Source of the DNA: Anaeromyxobacter dehalogenans 2CP-C
Lineage (GTDB): Bacteria > Myxococcota > Myxococcia > Myxococcales > Anaeromyxobacteraceae
DNA: 64,000 nt
Direction of reading: 5' to 3'
Assembly (NCBI RefSeq): GCF_000013385.1
Contig: NC_007760.1
Location: 1,365,001-1,429,000 of the forward strand
In this document: positions 63,322 through 64,000 of the stretch, piece by piece
Layout: every line of letters starts with the position of its first letter
How positions within the stretch are numbered: position 1 is the stretch's first letter
Notes under the pieces: generated by a model
Databases searched by the model: none
Told to the model about the DNA's origin: nothing
The model's input: only the letters and a program-made list of their open reading frames with translations
Made by a program: the position numbers and the translations under genes

Positions 63322-64000
63322 TCAGCGGGCGCGGCGGAAGAACTCGACCTGCCACGCGCGCACGGCCGCGTTGTGGCAGGCGAGCGTCGGGCAGAACACG
63401 TGGGTGCCGTCGTTGCGCGACACGAAGTAGAGGTCGGAGCAGGTGGCCGGCGCGAGCGCCGCCTGCAGGGCCGCGGCGCCCGCGTTCGCGATCGGGCCGG
63501 GCGGCAGCCCGGCGGTCGTGTACGTGTTGTACGGGTGGGTCGCCAGCAGGTCGGCCTTGGAGATGTTCTTGGACCAGCGGCCGGTGCGCAGGAGCGTGGC
63601 GTACATGACCGTCGGGTCGGTCCCGAGCCGCATCCCGAGCCGCAGCCGGTTGTGGAACACGCAGGCGATGCGGGCGCGCTCCGCCGGCTGCCCGGTCTCC
63701 TTCTCGACGATCGAGGCGAGCGTCGCGGCCTCGCCCATCGACAGCGTCACGCCCGGTCTCCGGGCGGCGTCGGCGCGCGCGTACTCCTCCTTGAACCGCT
63801 CCACCATCTCCTCGGCGATGGTGCGCGCGGTGACGCCGCGCGCGAACGTGTACGTGTCGGGGAAGAGGAACCCCTCCAGGTTCGCGTAGGGGAGCCCGAG
63901 CGCGCGGGCGGTGCCGGGATCGTGCGCCACCGCGGCAAAGTCCTCGGCGCGCGCGAGGCCGCTGCGCCCGACGATCTCCGCGATCTCGTCCATGCGCAGC
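63322..64000 (-). CDS. mltG: Endolytic murein transglycosylase MltG (N-terminus outside window)
   Basis: The visible 226 C-terminal codons contain the YceG/MltG signature: LEGFLFPDTYTFARG, TLASIVEKETG with the catalytic Glu, ACVFHNRLRLGMRLGTDPTVMYA, and the C-terminal SKADLLATHPYNTYTTAGLPPGPIANAGAAALQAAL and DLYFV segments. MltG cleaves nascent glycan strands at the membrane and sets their length. Full-length proteins have an N-terminal membrane helix and LysM-like domain of about 110 more residues, which lie beyond position 64000. An in-frame ATG at 63993 is internal (LRMDEIAEIV is mid-domain), not the start. Confidence 0.93.
   Translation of the reverse strand, partial: LRMDEIAEIVGRSGLARAEDFAAVAHDPGTARALGLPYANLEGFLFPDTYTFARGVTARTIAEEMVERFKEEYARADAARRPGVTLSMGEAATLASIVEKETGQPAERARIACVFHNRLRLGMRLGTDPTVMYATLLRTGRWSKNISKADLLATHPYNTYTTAGLPPGPIANAGAAALQAALAPATCSDLYFVSRNDGTHVFCPTLACHNAAVRAWQVEFFRRAR

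Overview
The window is about 74% G+C with dense, mostly short-spaced genes. Its gene content (CheR with a TPR tail, a hybrid CheA, DUF2267, fused spermidine-synthase/membrane proteins, PEGA kinase-like proteins, an RpoH-type sigma factor, a prkA/DUF444/spoVR module) fits a Myxococcota bacterium. Anaeromyxobacter is the best guess. That assignment is inference from composition and gene families, not from a search.

Layout. 1-1717: the 3' half of a 23S rRNA, a 5S rRNA and the rrn terminator. 1839-3898: MTA phosphorylase, a UdgX-type uracil-DNA glycosylase and a Nudix hydrolase. 3937-8880 (minus): a TetR repressor, a periplasmic adaptor and an RND pump, with two matching palindromic operators. 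8997-14398 (minus): a second TetR, an HlyD adaptor, two ABC-2 permeases and a TolC-like channel; no ATPase gene is present. 14485-22763 (minus): a chemosensory operon cheR-cheW-mcp-cheA(REC)-cheB, then a soluble GAF histidine kinase. 22960-31178 (plus): a complete nine-gene V/A-type ATPase operon (stalk subunit-I-K-E-C-F-A-B-D), nearly every junction overlapping. 31188-35481: DUF2267 protein, membrane PAS histidine kinase, SDR, Ig-repeat lipoprotein. 35785-40452: fused membrane/spermidine-synthase/TPR protein and an ArsR-SRPBCC-DUF1801 group. 40464-48259: methyltransferase, tRNA-Asn, BtrH-like and SirB1-like proteins, 2Fe-2S ferredoxin, SDR, HAD phosphatase, a pseudokinase with PEGA domains, SlyD. 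48371-52483: a VWA membrane protein, a Tat-exported DUF4159 protein, two small membrane proteins. 52499-58268: an RpoH-like sigma factor divergent from a DEAD-box helicase, a PAS-GAF-PAS protein, an M23 peptidase. 58329-63141 (minus): prkA-DUF444-spoVR. 63322-64000: MltG, cut by the window edge.

Cross-cutting observations. Many operon-leading genes have a TAnnnT -10 hexamer only 5-10 bases before the start codon, which predicts leaderless or near-leaderless mRNAs. A dispersed 25-base repeat occurs in three intergenic places, once as three perfect-period tandem copies. No CRISPR array, insertion sequence or prophage was seen. Most very long open frames opposite or inside the genes are high-GC shadows and are left out.
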